Assembly: GCA_964634755.1 (NCBI GenBank)
Contig: CAZWJH010000037.1
Location: forward strand, 1-21,801
Reading direction: 5' to 3'
Length of the DNA: 21,801 nucleotides
From: JALXDT01 sp964634755
Lineage (GTDB): Bacteria; Acidobacteriota; Aminicenantia; JAMOAD01
This document shows, one piece after another, positions 1 through 8,748 of the stretch. How positions within the stretch are numbered: the stretch's first letter is position 1; every line of letters starts with the position of its first letter. Below the pieces are notes generated by a model. That model searched no databases, was not told the DNA's origin, and worked only from the letters and a program-made list of their open reading frames with translations. The position numbers were made by a program, and so were the translations under genes.

Positions 1-1294
1 TGAGTCAATTTTGTTGGCTCTTTTTATCCCTTTCTTTTTCCATCTTGTGTATTCTTATATACACATGTTTATATTGTTTCCTAAGCATGTGAAAGTATTG
101 GAGAATATTGTAACTCAGGATATAAATTTCAGAACTGTTTTGTGGAATCAGATTAAGTATCAAAGATTAAAATCATTATTTTCTCTTCCGACAGAATTTT
201 CATTTTTCATACTTTCAATTTTTCCATTATTTTTGTATTTTCTCTACAAAAAAAAGGTTAACAAATTTATATCCGCTTTTTTGATTATATTTGTTTTAAT
301 AACACTTGTGTTAAGCAAATCTTTTGGGACTATTTTCGGATTCGGAGCCATTATTGTAACAATTTTTGTATTTTTTCCTTTAGAGAAAAAAATAAAAGAA
401 ATAATTAGTGTTTCTCTGTTTTTTATTATCTTGTCAATTGGTACTCTTATCTCTTTTTTCCGTGGACAGGATTTACTTAATCTTACACCTTTAAAACTAA
501 GAACTTATCATTGGATAGTAGCTATAAAAGAGTTTTTGAGCTCACCTTTTTATGGAGTGGGGCTTGGTAATTTTGGACCCTTTTCAAGTTTTTATTCTCT
601 TTCTACAGATCCACACTCGAAGTTTTCTCATAATTTTGTTTTGCAAATAATGGCTGAATTAGGGGTAATAGGAATTATTATTTTAATTATATTAACATTA
701 TCTTTTATTGGAATTGTAAAAAAAACTAAGGAAGATTATTTAAACATTGCTTTAATTGCCTCTATCTTGGTTATTATTTTCTACAATTTGATTGATATTG
801 GTATCTATTTTCAGTCAATTGGAATACTTTTTGCCTTTTTAATAGGATTTTTGCTTAAAAATTCGAATTTGAGCAAGAGAAGAATTCGTAAAGGAGAGCG
901 AGTAGCAATAGTCGTTTCACTTTTGCTAATACTTCCTATATTTTATTCGGATTTTTATTCTCAGAATGCAAAACTTCTATGGAAGTTTGATAAAGAAAAA
1001 AGCTTTTTTATGGCAAAAAAATCAGTTAAAATTTTCCCTTCAAATCCTGTAGCAAAATCAGTTATCGTTTCTTACTATATAGCTAACAATAGGATTATGA
1101 AAGCTGAGAAAGAGTTAATAAATTTAGAAAAAATAGACCCTGTTTCTCTTGTGACATATAAATTGAAAGTTGCATTGGATTTAAAAAGAAAAGATTATTA
1201 TGATTTACTTTCACTTCTCGAGTTTGTAGAGCGAAAATACAGGGATAATAATTATTTTACAGATTTAAAAGAAAAGATTTTGAGAAATGAGTAG
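1..1294 (+). CDS. O-antigen ligase/polymerase-like membrane protein with TPR tail (5' partial)
   Basis: The reading frame is open to the left edge (codons GAG TCA ATT precede the first possible TTG start at 11), so the gene begins outside the window. About ten hydrophobic segments are visible. The Wzy_C signature lies in the middle: an Arg and Trp before a large loop (R164 and W167, counting from position 11), then GVGLGNF (182-188) and a loop His-Asn (H207, N208) followed by a Glu-Leu-Gly turn into the next membrane segment. This pattern is typical of WaaL, PglL and Wzy enzymes, which move lipid-linked glycans at the periplasmic face of the inner membrane. After about residue 310 the chain is soluble and helical with TPR-like repeats. 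The stop overlaps the next start by 8 bases. The acceptor (lipid A, protein or growing polymer) cannot be told from sequence. Confidence 0.8.
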   Translation, partial: ESILLALFIPFFFHLVYSYIHMFILFPKHVKVLENIVTQDINFRTVLWNQIKYQRLKSLFSLPTEFSFFILSIFPLFLYFLYKKKVNKFISAFLIIFVLITLVLSKSFGTIFGFGAIIVTIFVFFPLEKKIKEIISVSLFFIILSIGTLISFFRGQDLLNLTPLKLRTYHWIVAIKEFLSSPFYGVGLGNFGPFSSFYSLSTDPHSKFSHNFVLQIMAELGVIGIIILIILTLSFIGIVKKTKEDYLNIALIASILVIIFYNLIDIGIYFQSIGILFAFLIGFLLKNSNLSKRRIRKGERVAIVVSLLLILPIFYSDFYSQNAKLLWKFDKEKSFFMAKKSVKIFPSNPVAKSVIVSYYIANNRIMKAEKELINLEKIDPVSLVTYKLKVALDLKRKDYYDLLSLLEFVERKYRDNNYFTDLKEKILRNE

Positions 1295-3035
1295 AGAAGG
1301 ATTTTTAAAATTAGAGAATTTTTTAAAGTACTTTTTTTGGTTTTCAGTAATTTTTCTCTATTTCTTGCCTGTTCATTATTATATCTTCCTTTTGGATTTG
1401 ATAATTTTGGTTATACTGGGATTAAAGTTTTTAAATAAAAATAAATTTCTAATAAATAAAAAATTTGGGGAAGCTTTTTTGTTTTTAGTAATATTTATAA
1501 GTTTGCTCTTACCTTTTTATGACCCCATTTATCCTCCTTTTGTCTTTATTTCTCTTTTATTCTTTATTTTTTTATTAGTTTTGACGGAGATTAGATTTGA
1601 ACAGCTTAAATCTGTTATTTTAATATTACCCTTTGTCGCTATTCCATATTCTCTCATAAAAAAACAAACTGAGTTTTCTTTTATTTATAAAAATAATTCA
1701 ATTTTAGGTTTTTTACTAATTTTAGGGTTTGTGTTTTTTAGAAAAAATAAAGTTCTTGCTACCATTTTTTTGTTTTCAGTATTTCTAACATTTTCAAAAA
1801 CTTCCTATCTTGCTCTGTTTTTAATACTGATCTATTTTCTGCTTAAAATTTCCGGAAAAAGAAAGAAGGTTATAGCTCTTGTTTTTATACCTATTTTAAT
1901 AATACTAATTTTTTTATTTTACAGAGCAGCTTTAAACGAACCCTTTTTTGGTAGCAGAATTAAAATATGGAAGACCGCAATTAAAACAGGACTTTATAAT
2001 TTACCAACAGGTGTCGGAGGATTTAATTTTAACTTTTATTCTGATGAGTTTAAAGAAGTTAAAAAAACAAATATTGATGAGAATTTTGACTTTTATAAAA
2101 AATACCTTAAAGATCGGGTGAATTTAAAGGTGTACAATTTTAAGAGAGTGAGGTTTGAGCACAATTTGTATTTAAAGCTTTTTACGGAATACGGATTTTT
2201 GGGACTTTTATTATCAATATTTCTTTTGTATCTTCTATTTATTATATTCAAGAAAGGCTCTGATGAAGAAAGATATTTGACAATTGTATTTTTTATTTTT
2301 TCTTCATTGCAAAATTTCAGCTTAAATTATATCTTTTTATTCCCTTTTATAGTGTTTATTGTAAACTCTTTCAAATATAAGTTTTTTGAGGTAAAAAGGG
2401 AAGCAGTGGTTTTATCAATGATATTTTATTTCTTTCTTTTTTCTCTTCCACTATTTTTGAATGAATATTCAATTTCTAATGGCAAGTATTCTTTTTCCAA
2501 AAGAGTGATACCTTTTGATTATAGAGCCGATTGTATTAATTTCAATAGAGGGTTCGAAGAATTAAAGAATAACTCTACAATAAAAAATCTCTATTCTCTT
2601 AAAAGGTATGGAGAACTCTGTATTTCAAAAAATAGTCGCCTTAAAGAGGTTTATTCAATGCTCTCCTTTTCCTTTTATTCATTTATAAATAATAGAAATG
2701 AAAATAAGTTTATTAAAAAAGAAGCTTTTGCTTATACAAATAGATGGATTTTATTGGATCCAAACAACCCAATAGCTTTAACTCATCTTGCCAAATTGTA
2801 TTATAAGGTAGGAAAAATAAACAAAGCAAAAGAAGAGCTCTTTGAGGCTTTAAGAGTGGAACCATTTTATCTTGAGGCATTGAAAACACTTAAATCGGTT
2901 TATAAAAATTCAAGTGAATATGAGAATCAGCTATTAATTAGCGAAGTTATAAAAAAGATTGTAAAAGATAGAGAGAAATACAATTTTAGAGGAAGCTCTC
3001 TTTATGAAAAAATTATAATAGGTAAGTTTAGATGA
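1287..3035 (+). CDS. O-antigen polymerase/ligase-like membrane protein with TPR tail
   Basis: This 582-residue protein is a second Wzy_C-type membrane protein, downstream of and overlapping the first. It has about 10-12 hydrophobic segments over residues 12-395. A SKTSYL turn lies near residue 170, RIKIW at 224-228 and GVGGF at 242-246. A long polar loop ends in EHN (H292, N293), followed by an aromatic-Gly turn into the next membrane segment. Arg, Gly-rich loop and His-Asn follow the order seen in O-antigen ligases and polymerases that act on undecaprenyl-linked glycans. Residues from about 440 to 560 are soluble and TPR-like. The ATG at 1287 overlaps the previous gene by 8 bases with only a weak ribosome binding site, so translation is probably coupled. 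The role in glycan polymerisation or ligation is inferred from family; the substrate is unknown. Confidence 0.78.
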   Translation: MSREGFLKLENFLKYFFWFSVIFLYFLPVHYYIFLLDLIILVILGLKFLNKNKFLINKKFGEAFLFLVIFISLLLPFYDPIYPPFVFISLLFFIFLLVLTEIRFEQLKSVILILPFVAIPYSLIKKQTEFSFIYKNNSILGFLLILGFVFFRKNKVLATIFLFSVFLTFSKTSYLALFLILIYFLLKISGKRKKVIALVFIPILIILIFLFYRAALNEPFFGSRIKIWKTAIKTGLYNLPTGVGGFNFNFYSDEFKEVKKTNIDENFDFYKKYLKDRVNLKVYNFKRVRFEHNLYLKLFTEYGFLGLLLSIFLLYLLFIIFKKGSDEERYLTIVFFIFSSLQNFSLNYIFLFPFIVFIVNSFKYKFFEVKREAVVLSMIFYFFLFSLPLFLNEYSISNGKYSFSKRVIPFDYRADCINFNRGFEELKNNSTIKNLYSLKRYGELCISKNSRLKEVYSMLSFSFYSFINNRNENKFIKKEAFAYTNRWILLDPNNPIALTHLAKLYYKVGKINKAKEELFEALRVEPFYLEALKTLKSVYKNSSEYENQLLISEVIKKIVKDREKYNFRGSSLYEKIIIGKFR

Positions 3036-5035
3036 AAAGAGAAATTTTAAGAAGGGAAAATAGCCTTTTTTTACTTGTTCTCCTTTTAATAATCTTTTTT
3101 TTATATTTTAGAAGTTTTAACTTTGATTATATTTGGGATTCTAAAATTCAAGTTGAAAATAATAAACTTATTAGAGATAGTAAAAACCCGTTTCAGGCTT
3201 TTAAATATGGATACTGGCAGGCTGCAGGCTTCAATAAGGGCCCCAATGATTACTACAGACCTCTGACCATAGCTTCTCTGATACTGAATAGAATAATTTT
3301 GGGAAATAAACCTTTTTCTTACAGATTGGTGAATCTGATAATTTTCTATCTCTCTCTGATAGTATTATTTTTTTATTTAAAAAGAGTTGATAGTGAAAAA
3401 TATTTTGCAGAGGTGATGATATTACTCTTTGCTGTTTTTCCTCTTCATATTGATAATATAGTCTGGGTTGTCGGGAGATGTGATCTTTTGATGCTACTTT
3501 TTGGATTTATTTCTATTTTGTTTTTTGAAATATATATACAGGAAGGCAAGAAATATGCTTTTGTTTTGTCTGTATTTTCTTTTTTACTGGGAATTTTTTC
3601 CAAGGAAGCTTCTCTCTTTGTTTTTCCTTTTTTGATTTTGTATGAAGTAATCAGAAGAAGAAAAATTACTGTGTTCTATCATTTTTCAAATTTGGTAATG
3701 GTTATTTTGTTTTTTTATGTAAAATTTTCTGTGAATGGTGTTGGTGGTATAAAATTCTCTCTTTTTTCTCCTTTTTATAAGAATTTTTTAATTCTACTTG
3801 GTTCCATTGGTTATTATTTTAAATCAATGATTTTGCCATTTGATTTTGTTATGTTCGTTTCGGCAACCAGTATTCTGAGAATTAATTATTATATTTGGGG
3901 CTTTTTATTTATAACTTTTTATCTTTTTTTGCTGTATCTATTTTTAAGGAAAAATAAAGATTTTGGAGTCCCTCTTCTTTTTATTACCGTGTTTTTCCCG
4001 GCTTATCTTGTATTTGTCTTTTCCAATTTATTTCCATATTCACTATCTACAAGATACATAATTCTCCCTTTTTTAGGCTTTTTGTGGATTATTGTTAAGA
4101 GTATTTTAAAGTTGGAGAATAGGTTAAAAGAAATATTTATTGTTTTTCTGATTATTGTATACGGTTTTTCTATCCTGATAAATTCAAGTTTCTACAAAAA
4201 CGAAGAGCTTTTCTGGAGTAAACTCGTAAAAAAACAACCGGAGGTTGCATTTATTAATGCTGAATATGCACGTTCATTAATTTTAAAGGGAGAATATATA
4301 AAAGCTGAAAAATATCTTGAAAAAGTTTTAAAATTGCGGATGAAGGAATATACTGCAGTTTTAACCGGTGTTCTTTTTGCTAATTTATACATAAAAAAAG
4401 CAGAATATAGTAAAGCATTAAAATGGCTGAAAACTATTGAAAAATTACACCTTGACCGTCATAGTGAAAGGGATTTACTTTTTCTTAAAGTAAAGATAGC
4501 AAAATATACTGGCGATTTTAAAAAAGCTGAGGAAATTTTAAAAAATGCTATTAGCAGGTTTGAAGATAATAAAATATTTAAAGAAGAACTTTATAAACTT
4601 TACCTTTGTTTTGATAAAGATGAGAAAGTTAAAGAAATATCTAAATTCGATAAGAGTAATTTGTCATTGGGATTTATAATGAAAAAAAACAGTTTAAAAA
4701 ATATTGAAATGATAAAATTTTATGTAAAATGTGGAAATTTTAAAAAGGCTATTTTTCTTATGGAAAAAGATTCTTCAAAAAAAAAGAGTATAAAAGAGCT
4801 ATTTTCTTTAGCTGAATTTTATTACAGGTTGGGACAGGAAAAAAAGGGAGATGAGTTTATAAAAAGGATTTACAAGAGAGGAAAAAACAATTATATAATT
4901 TTAAATGCTATTGGATATTTTTATGTGAAAAGGGTTTTAAGAGAGAGAAAGGCTGTTGAGTTTTTTATACTTTCTTTAATAATAAAAAGAGATCAACAGG
5001 ATATTTTGAATTTTATAAAGAGAATAGAAGATTAA
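3032..5035 (+). CDS. TMTC-like GT-C membrane protein with TPR tail (paralogue 1)
   Basis: This 667-residue protein resembles the TMTC-type architecture: a multispanning N-terminal half (about ten membrane segments to residue 385) and a TPR C-terminal half (about 400-660). Family-like marks are the first-loop acidic motif (here W-D-S, D36), YYRPLT (74-79), VGRCD (147-151) and a SKE turn near 190. GT-C proteins of this kind transfer sugars from lipid-phosphate donors at the outer face of the cytoplasmic membrane; eukaryotic TMTC1-4 are O-mannosyltransferases. Members of this class usually have two adjacent acidic residues in the first loop. Here the second is Ser37, so catalysis may be altered or lost. 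The ATG at 3032 overlaps the upstream TGA (ATGA). The following gene is a clear paralogue. Donor and acceptor are unknown. Confidence 0.7.
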   Translation: MKREILRRENSLFLLVLLLIIFFLYFRSFNFDYIWDSKIQVENNKLIRDSKNPFQAFKYGYWQAAGFNKGPNDYYRPLTIASLILNRIILGNKPFSYRLVNLIIFYLSLIVLFFYLKRVDSEKYFAEVMILLFAVFPLHIDNIVWVVGRCDLLMLLFGFISILFFEIYIQEGKKYAFVLSVFSFLLGIFSKEASLFVFPFLILYEVIRRRKITVFYHFSNLVMVILFFYVKFSVNGVGGIKFSLFSPFYKNFLILLGSIGYYFKSMILPFDFVMFVSATSILRINYYIWGFLFITFYLFLLYLFLRKNKDFGVPLLFITVFFPAYLVFVFSNLFPYSLSTRYIILPFLGFLWIIVKSILKLENRLKEIFIVFLIIVYGFSILINSSFYKNEELFWSKLVKKQPEVAFINAEYARSLILKGEYIKAEKYLEKVLKLRMKEYTAVLTGVLFANLYIKKAEYSKALKWLKTIEKLHLDRHSERDLLFLKVKIAKYTGDFKKAEEILKNAISRFEDNKIFKEELYKLYLCFDKDEKVKEISKFDKSNLSLGFIMKKNSLKNIEMIKFYVKCGNFKKAIFLMEKDSSKKKSIKELFSLAEFYYRLGQEKKGDEFIKRIYKRGKNNYIILNAIGYFYVKRVLRERKAVEFFILSLIIKRDQQDILNFIKRIED

Positions 5036-5084
5036 TTTATTCTGTTTAATGCCTTTCTTCTGTTTGAAGCTGAGCCATTAAAAA

Positions 5085-5098
5085 GGAAAATTTTATTG
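5085..5098 (+). promoter_or_regulatory. Ribosome binding site supporting a TTG start
   Basis: A GGA core at 5085-5087, within an A-rich AAAAGGAAAA run, lies 8 bases before TTG at 5096. The first in-frame ATG at 5120 has only A/T in front of it and no purine-rich site. This favours TTG at 5096 as the start of the second TMTC-like gene. Confidence 0.6.
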
Positions 5099-7153
5099 AT
5101 TTATGATATAAATATATTTATGGACAAGAGAAAAAGAATTTTTTTTATAATTTTCGTGGCTTTTGTTGTTTTTGTTGTTTATTTTAAATCCATAATTAGT
5201 GCAGATTTTGTCTCAGATGACAAAGCTTGCATAAGAGATGCTCCTGTTTTTAATTCAAAAATTTCTGTGTTTAATGTTTTAACTGCGGGTTTTGATGGAG
5301 GGTTCTTTAATCGTAAAAATAGTTTATATTACCGCCCTTTTGTAACTCTCTCTTTTTATATTGAAAAAAAACTAATAGGTTTTAATTCAAAAAGCTTACA
5401 TTTTACAAATCTTTTTATTTATATACTTGGCATTATAATTTTGTATATGTTTTTGTTAAAACAGAATTTGAAAAAATATTCTGCCGAACTCATTATTTTA
5501 CTATTTGCCCTTTCTCCGATAAATGTTGATAATATTATGTGGATTGTTTCAAGGTATGATTTGTTTTTATTGTTATTTGGCTTTTTAGCTTTGTATTTAC
5601 TTGATCTTGGGATTGCAAGAAATAAAAAGATTTACTATTACCTGTCTTTTGGATTTTTTGTTTTGGGAGTATTTTCAAAGGAGACATTTTTAATTTGGCT
5701 TTTGTTTTTCCCTGTCTATGAATATATTAAAAGAAGAAAAATCACTGTATGGTATCACCTTTTAAATCTTTTAACTATGATCGGATTTTTCTTTATTAAG
5801 TATTTTATTCTAAAATTCGGTAGCTTACATTTAATTACGGGAAAGAGTTTATTTGAGTATTTTAAAATAGGGATATTTACTGTTGGGACATATTTTAAGC
5901 TGTTATTTTTCCCTGTGTTAGTACCTAAATTTTACTTTACGGAAGGTATTAGTCTCGAACATTATATTTTCACACTACTTTTTATTGCTTTTATTATTCT
6001 TATATTAATTATGATATTTAAGAAAAAAAAAGAGATACTTTTACCCTTAAGCCTTTTTTTAATTTCATTGGGACCTTATTTTCTTCTTGTTTTTACTAAT
6101 TTGCAACCTTTTAATATATATACACGCTATATGATAATACCTTATTTTGCATTTTTATGGATTGTGGTTTTAATAGGTGAGAATATTCGTAATAAGGTGA
6201 AGATCAGTATTGTGATTATCTTAATTATCTTGTTTGTATATTCTGATTTAGAAAGCTCGTCAGTATATAGAAGTAATGTTGATTATTGGACTGATGCCTA
6301 CTTATTTTATCCGGAGAACAGCAATATCCTTATCTCCTTGGCAGATAGTTATTATGAGAAAGGCAATCTTATAATAGCTGAGCATTATCTTTATAAAGCT
6401 TTGAAATATGCACAGAAGGAAGATATTATTACAAAATCAAATATTTATAAGGAATTGGCTTTTATAGAGCTTGCAAAAGCTTATTACCAAAAGGCTCTTA
6501 TGTGGTTTAAAAAGACAAGGAAGTTAGAGAGTCTGTTTTCTTATATCCCTGAAAATATAAGAATGGAAAATAAATTATTTATGGAAGAGTACTATCGTTA
6601 TAGAGGAAAATATAAAAAATCAGAAAGCATTTTATTAAATTTAAAAAGGCAGGCTCCATTTAATTTAAATTTATTGAAACTTTTATATGATTTATATTGT
6701 GGTTATGAACAGTGGGATAAAGCTTTAGAAGTTAAAAAGGAGATAAGAGAAAAATTCCCTTCTTATTTAAAGGTAAGTACATTGAAGATAAGAGAAGGAT
6801 TAAGAGAAATGTCAGAAAGGGAGAAGGCCTTATTTTATATGAAGAATAAAAATTATGGCTTTGCGGTAAGACTTCTTGAGAGGTTGAAAGAGAAAAGTGA
6901 TAAGGATTACTTTTATATGATAGAGTCATATTTTAGGATTGATGAGGGTGAGAAGGCTAACAGAACAATTAAGGAATTTTTGACCAAGAGTAATACATAT
7001 TTGTCTTACAAAAAGTTAGGTTTCTTTTTTCTAAAGAGGATGTACAGAGTTAAAGAAGCTCTTTTTTATTTTGAAAAATCGCTTGAATTGAATAAAAATC
7101 AAGAGGAACTTGTTAGTTTGATTAATAAGCTTAAAAAATTTAATATAAAATAA
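5096..7153 (+). CDS. TMTC-like GT-C membrane protein with TPR tail (paralogue 2)
   Basis: This 685-residue paralogue of the preceding gene aligns with it end to end. Shared marks are the first-loop acidic motif (here intact as Asp-Asp, D41-D42), YYRPF, a Ser-Arg-Tyr-Asp equivalent of VGRCD, a SKE turn, and an RRRKIT/RRKITV segment before the next membrane span. About ten membrane segments precede a TPR tail from roughly residue 405 to the end. The retained acidic pair makes this copy the better candidate for an active lipid-linked-sugar-dependent transferase. The TTG start at 5096 is chosen for its ribosome binding site; the alternative is ATG at 5120, which would remove eight residues and leave the membrane segment intact. 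The 60-base gap from the upstream gene shows no terminator, so it is probably in the same transcript. Confidence 0.7.
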   Translation: MIYDINIFMDKRKRIFFIIFVAFVVFVVYFKSIISADFVSDDKACIRDAPVFNSKISVFNVLTAGFDGGFFNRKNSLYYRPFVTLSFYIEKKLIGFNSKSLHFTNLFIYILGIIILYMFLLKQNLKKYSAELIILLFALSPINVDNIMWIVSRYDLFLLLFGFLALYLLDLGIARNKKIYYYLSFGFFVLGVFSKETFLIWLLFFPVYEYIKRRKITVWYHLLNLLTMIGFFFIKYFILKFGSLHLITGKSLFEYFKIGIFTVGTYFKLLFFPVLVPKFYFTEGISLEHYIFTLLFIAFIILILIMIFKKKKEILLPLSLFLISLGPYFLLVFTNLQPFNIYTRYMIIPYFAFLWIVVLIGENIRNKVKISIVIILIILFVYSDLESSSVYRSNVDYWTDAYLFYPENSNILISLADSYYEKGNLIIAEHYLYKALKYAQKEDIITKSNIYKELAFIELAKAYYQKALMWFKKTRKLESLFSYIPENIRMENKLFMEEYYRYRGKYKKSESILLNLKRQAPFNLNLLKLLYDLYCGYEQWDKALEVKKEIREKFPSYLKVSTLKIREGLREMSEREKALFYMKNKNYGFAVRLLERLKEKSDKDYFYMIESYFRIDEGEKANRTIKEFLTKSNTYLSYKKLGFFFLKRMYRVKEALFYFEKSLELNKNQEELVSLINKLKKFNIK

Positions 7154-7244
7154 TATTTTTTTTAAATCTTTAAAAATAAGAAAGAATCAACCGAAAGTTT
7201 TGTCCCTAATAAATAGCTTAAATTAATTCTGTCTTTATTTTATC

Positions 7245-7273
7245 TTGCACTGAATTATCTTTTTTATTAAAAT
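7245..7273 (+). promoter_or_regulatory. Probable sigma70-type promoter for the symporter operon
   Basis: TTGCAC (7245-7250) and TAAAAT (7268-7273) are separated by 17 bases, each close to the -35 and -10 consensus. It lies in the 148-base gap between two operons and about 29 bases before the symporter ATG. In such AT-rich DNA chance matches occur, but spacing and location both fit. Confidence 0.55.
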
Positions 7274-7288
7274 AATAAATAATGAAAG

Positions 7289-7294
7289 AGGAGG
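7289..7294 (+). promoter_or_regulatory. Strong Shine-Dalgarno site (AGGAGG)
   Basis: A full AGGAGG lies 7 bases before ATG at 7302. It is the strongest ribosome binding site in the window and fixes the symporter start. Confidence 0.85.
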
Positions 7295-7301
7295 TTCGTA
7301 T

Positions 7302-8735
7302 ATGATAGCTGTTTTCGTAGGATATCTTCTTTTTACAATAGGACTTGGTTTATGGCAGGCTCAGAAGACCAAAACACAATCGGACTTTGTTTTAGGTGGT
7401 TCAAAGCTTCCGGGATGGATGCTCGCTCTTTCAGAAAGGGCAACCGGAGAATCCGCTTGGCTTTTGTTGGGGTTAACTGGTTTTATTTATGCGAATGGAT
7501 TTTCAGGTTTGTGGATAGCTGTTGGCTGTCTTTTGGGTATAAGCACAGCATGGATTGTTTTGGCTAAAAAGTTCAGGGCAGAAGCAGAAAAGTACAATGC
7601 TCTTACTATGCCTGAGTACTTTTCTGCGAAATTTCCTAAGGATGCAAATATTATAAGAATTCTCTCTACTTTAATAATTGTTTTCTTCTTTGTTTTTTAT
7701 GTGGGAGCTCAGTTTGCAGGAGCTGGAAAAACCATATTTCAAACTTTTGGATTAAATGCGCAGACAGGGCAGATTATTGCAGCTGTTGTTATCTTGATTT
7801 ATGCCACTGTTGGAGGATTTGTAAGTGTGGTAGCAGTTGATACCTTTCAGTCAATTTTAATGATAATGACTCTTGTCGTTACACCAATTATTATTTTAAT
7901 AAAGATATTTACAACTCATATTAGTATATCTCAAGCTTTTGCAGCAGCACCTGCCGGTTATACTTCATTAACCGGTACAGCAACTGGGTTTGCTGCCGGA
8001 ATATTGATATTTAACAATATTGCATGGTTTTTTGGGTATTTGGGAGGGCAGCCTCAACTTAATGCAAGATTTATGGGGATGAAAGATGATAAAAATGTTA
8101 GAATGGGAAGAAATATAGCTGTTATGTGGACTTTTCTTGCATATATGGGAGCTTTTATCATTGGAGTTGGTGCACTTGTTCTTTTCGGACCAAATGCAGT
8201 TAAGGATAGTGAAATGATACTTCCCCATGTTTTAACTCAACTATTTCCTGGATGGCTTGCTGCTATTTTATTGGCAGGAGCTGTTGCAGCAATGATTTCA
8301 ACAGCAGAAAGCATGCTTTTAGTGGCTGCCTCTTCTGTTAGTCAGGATGTTTACAGTGGAATAATAAAGAAAGGAGATGTTAGTGATAGGAAACTTTTAA
8401 TGATTTCAAGAATAGCAACTTTAAGTATTGGGATTTTTGCATTAATTTTATCATTAACAACTTCTAAGCTTATTTACACAATAGTCAGCTATGCTTGGGC
8501 AGGAATAGGATGTTCCTTTGCACCTGCAATTCTACTTTCTTTTTATTGGGATAAGTTTAATTCCAAAGGGGTAATAACAGCTCTTATTTCTGGTCTTTTA
8601 ACAACTGTGGTATGGATTTTAACAGGTCTTGAAAAGACAATCACCGCGAGAGCTGTGACATTCTTTGTTGCAATAACGCTTGCAGTAATAGTATCTCTTT
8701 TAACCAATAAAGGTGAAAAAACAAAAGTAGCATGA
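7302..8735 (+). CDS. Sodium:solute symporter, PutP-like
   Basis: This 477-residue protein belongs to the sodium:solute symporter (SSS) family and is most like sodium/proline symporter PutP. It has about 12-13 membrane segments. PutP-like marks are LGG near residue 31, LTMPEYF (101-107), the VDT-Q segment at 179-183 (equivalent to the PutP helix containing Asp187), a GYLGGQP turn (245-251), and the Na+-site helix with Ser333-Thr334. It would import a small organic solute, possibly proline or another amino acid, with Na+. One oddity is the first Na+-site helix: PutP has Ala-Ser-Asp-Met-Ser, while this protein has Ala-Thr-Gly-Glu-Ser (47-51), so the acidic residue is displaced by one. It heads an operon with an outer-membrane protein 13 bases downstream. 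Substrate is not determinable; the family call is firm. Confidence 0.9.
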   Translation: MIAVFVGYLLFTIGLGLWQAQKTKTQSDFVLGGSKLPGWMLALSERATGESAWLLLGLTGFIYANGFSGLWIAVGCLLGISTAWIVLAKKFRAEAEKYNALTMPEYFSAKFPKDANIIRILSTLIIVFFFVFYVGAQFAGAGKTIFQTFGLNAQTGQIIAAVVILIYATVGGFVSVVAVDTFQSILMIMTLVVTPIIILIKIFTTHISISQAFAAAPAGYTSLTGTATGFAAGILIFNNIAWFFGYLGGQPQLNARFMGMKDDKNVRMGRNIAVMWTFLAYMGAFIIGVGALVLFGPNAVKDSEMILPHVLTQLFPGWLAAILLAGAVAAMISTAESMLLVAASSVSQDVYSGIIKKGDVSDRKLLMISRIATLSIGIFALILSLTTSKLIYTIVSYAWAGIGCSFAPAILLSFYWDKFNSKGVITALISGLLTTVVWILTGLEKTITARAVTFFVAITLAVIVSLLTNKGEKTKVA

Positions 8736-8738
8736 AAA

Positions 8739-8743
8739 AGGAG
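8739..8743 (+). promoter_or_regulatory. Shine-Dalgarno site (AGGAG)
   Basis: AGGAG lies 5 bases before ATG at 8749, inside the 13-base gap after the symporter stop, and supports that start. Confidence 0.75.
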
Positions 8744-8748
8744 AGCTT

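Noticed and set aside
11..13. TTG at 11 as the real start of the first gene
   Set aside because: The frame is open upstream to the window edge and the start would fall inside a membrane segment with no visible ribosome binding site, so the gene is most likely truncated by the window.
7154..7178. Possible terminator hairpin TATTTTT / AAAAATA after the fourth glycan gene
   Set aside because: The stem is only seven A/T pairs, with no G+C core and no clear T-run after it; such inverted repeats occur by chance in this AT-rich DNA.
7968..8228. Minus-strand reading frame of 86 codons within the symporter
   Set aside because: It lies wholly inside a well-supported gene, shows no family features and has no ribosome binding site; it is a shadow of the symporter coding strand.
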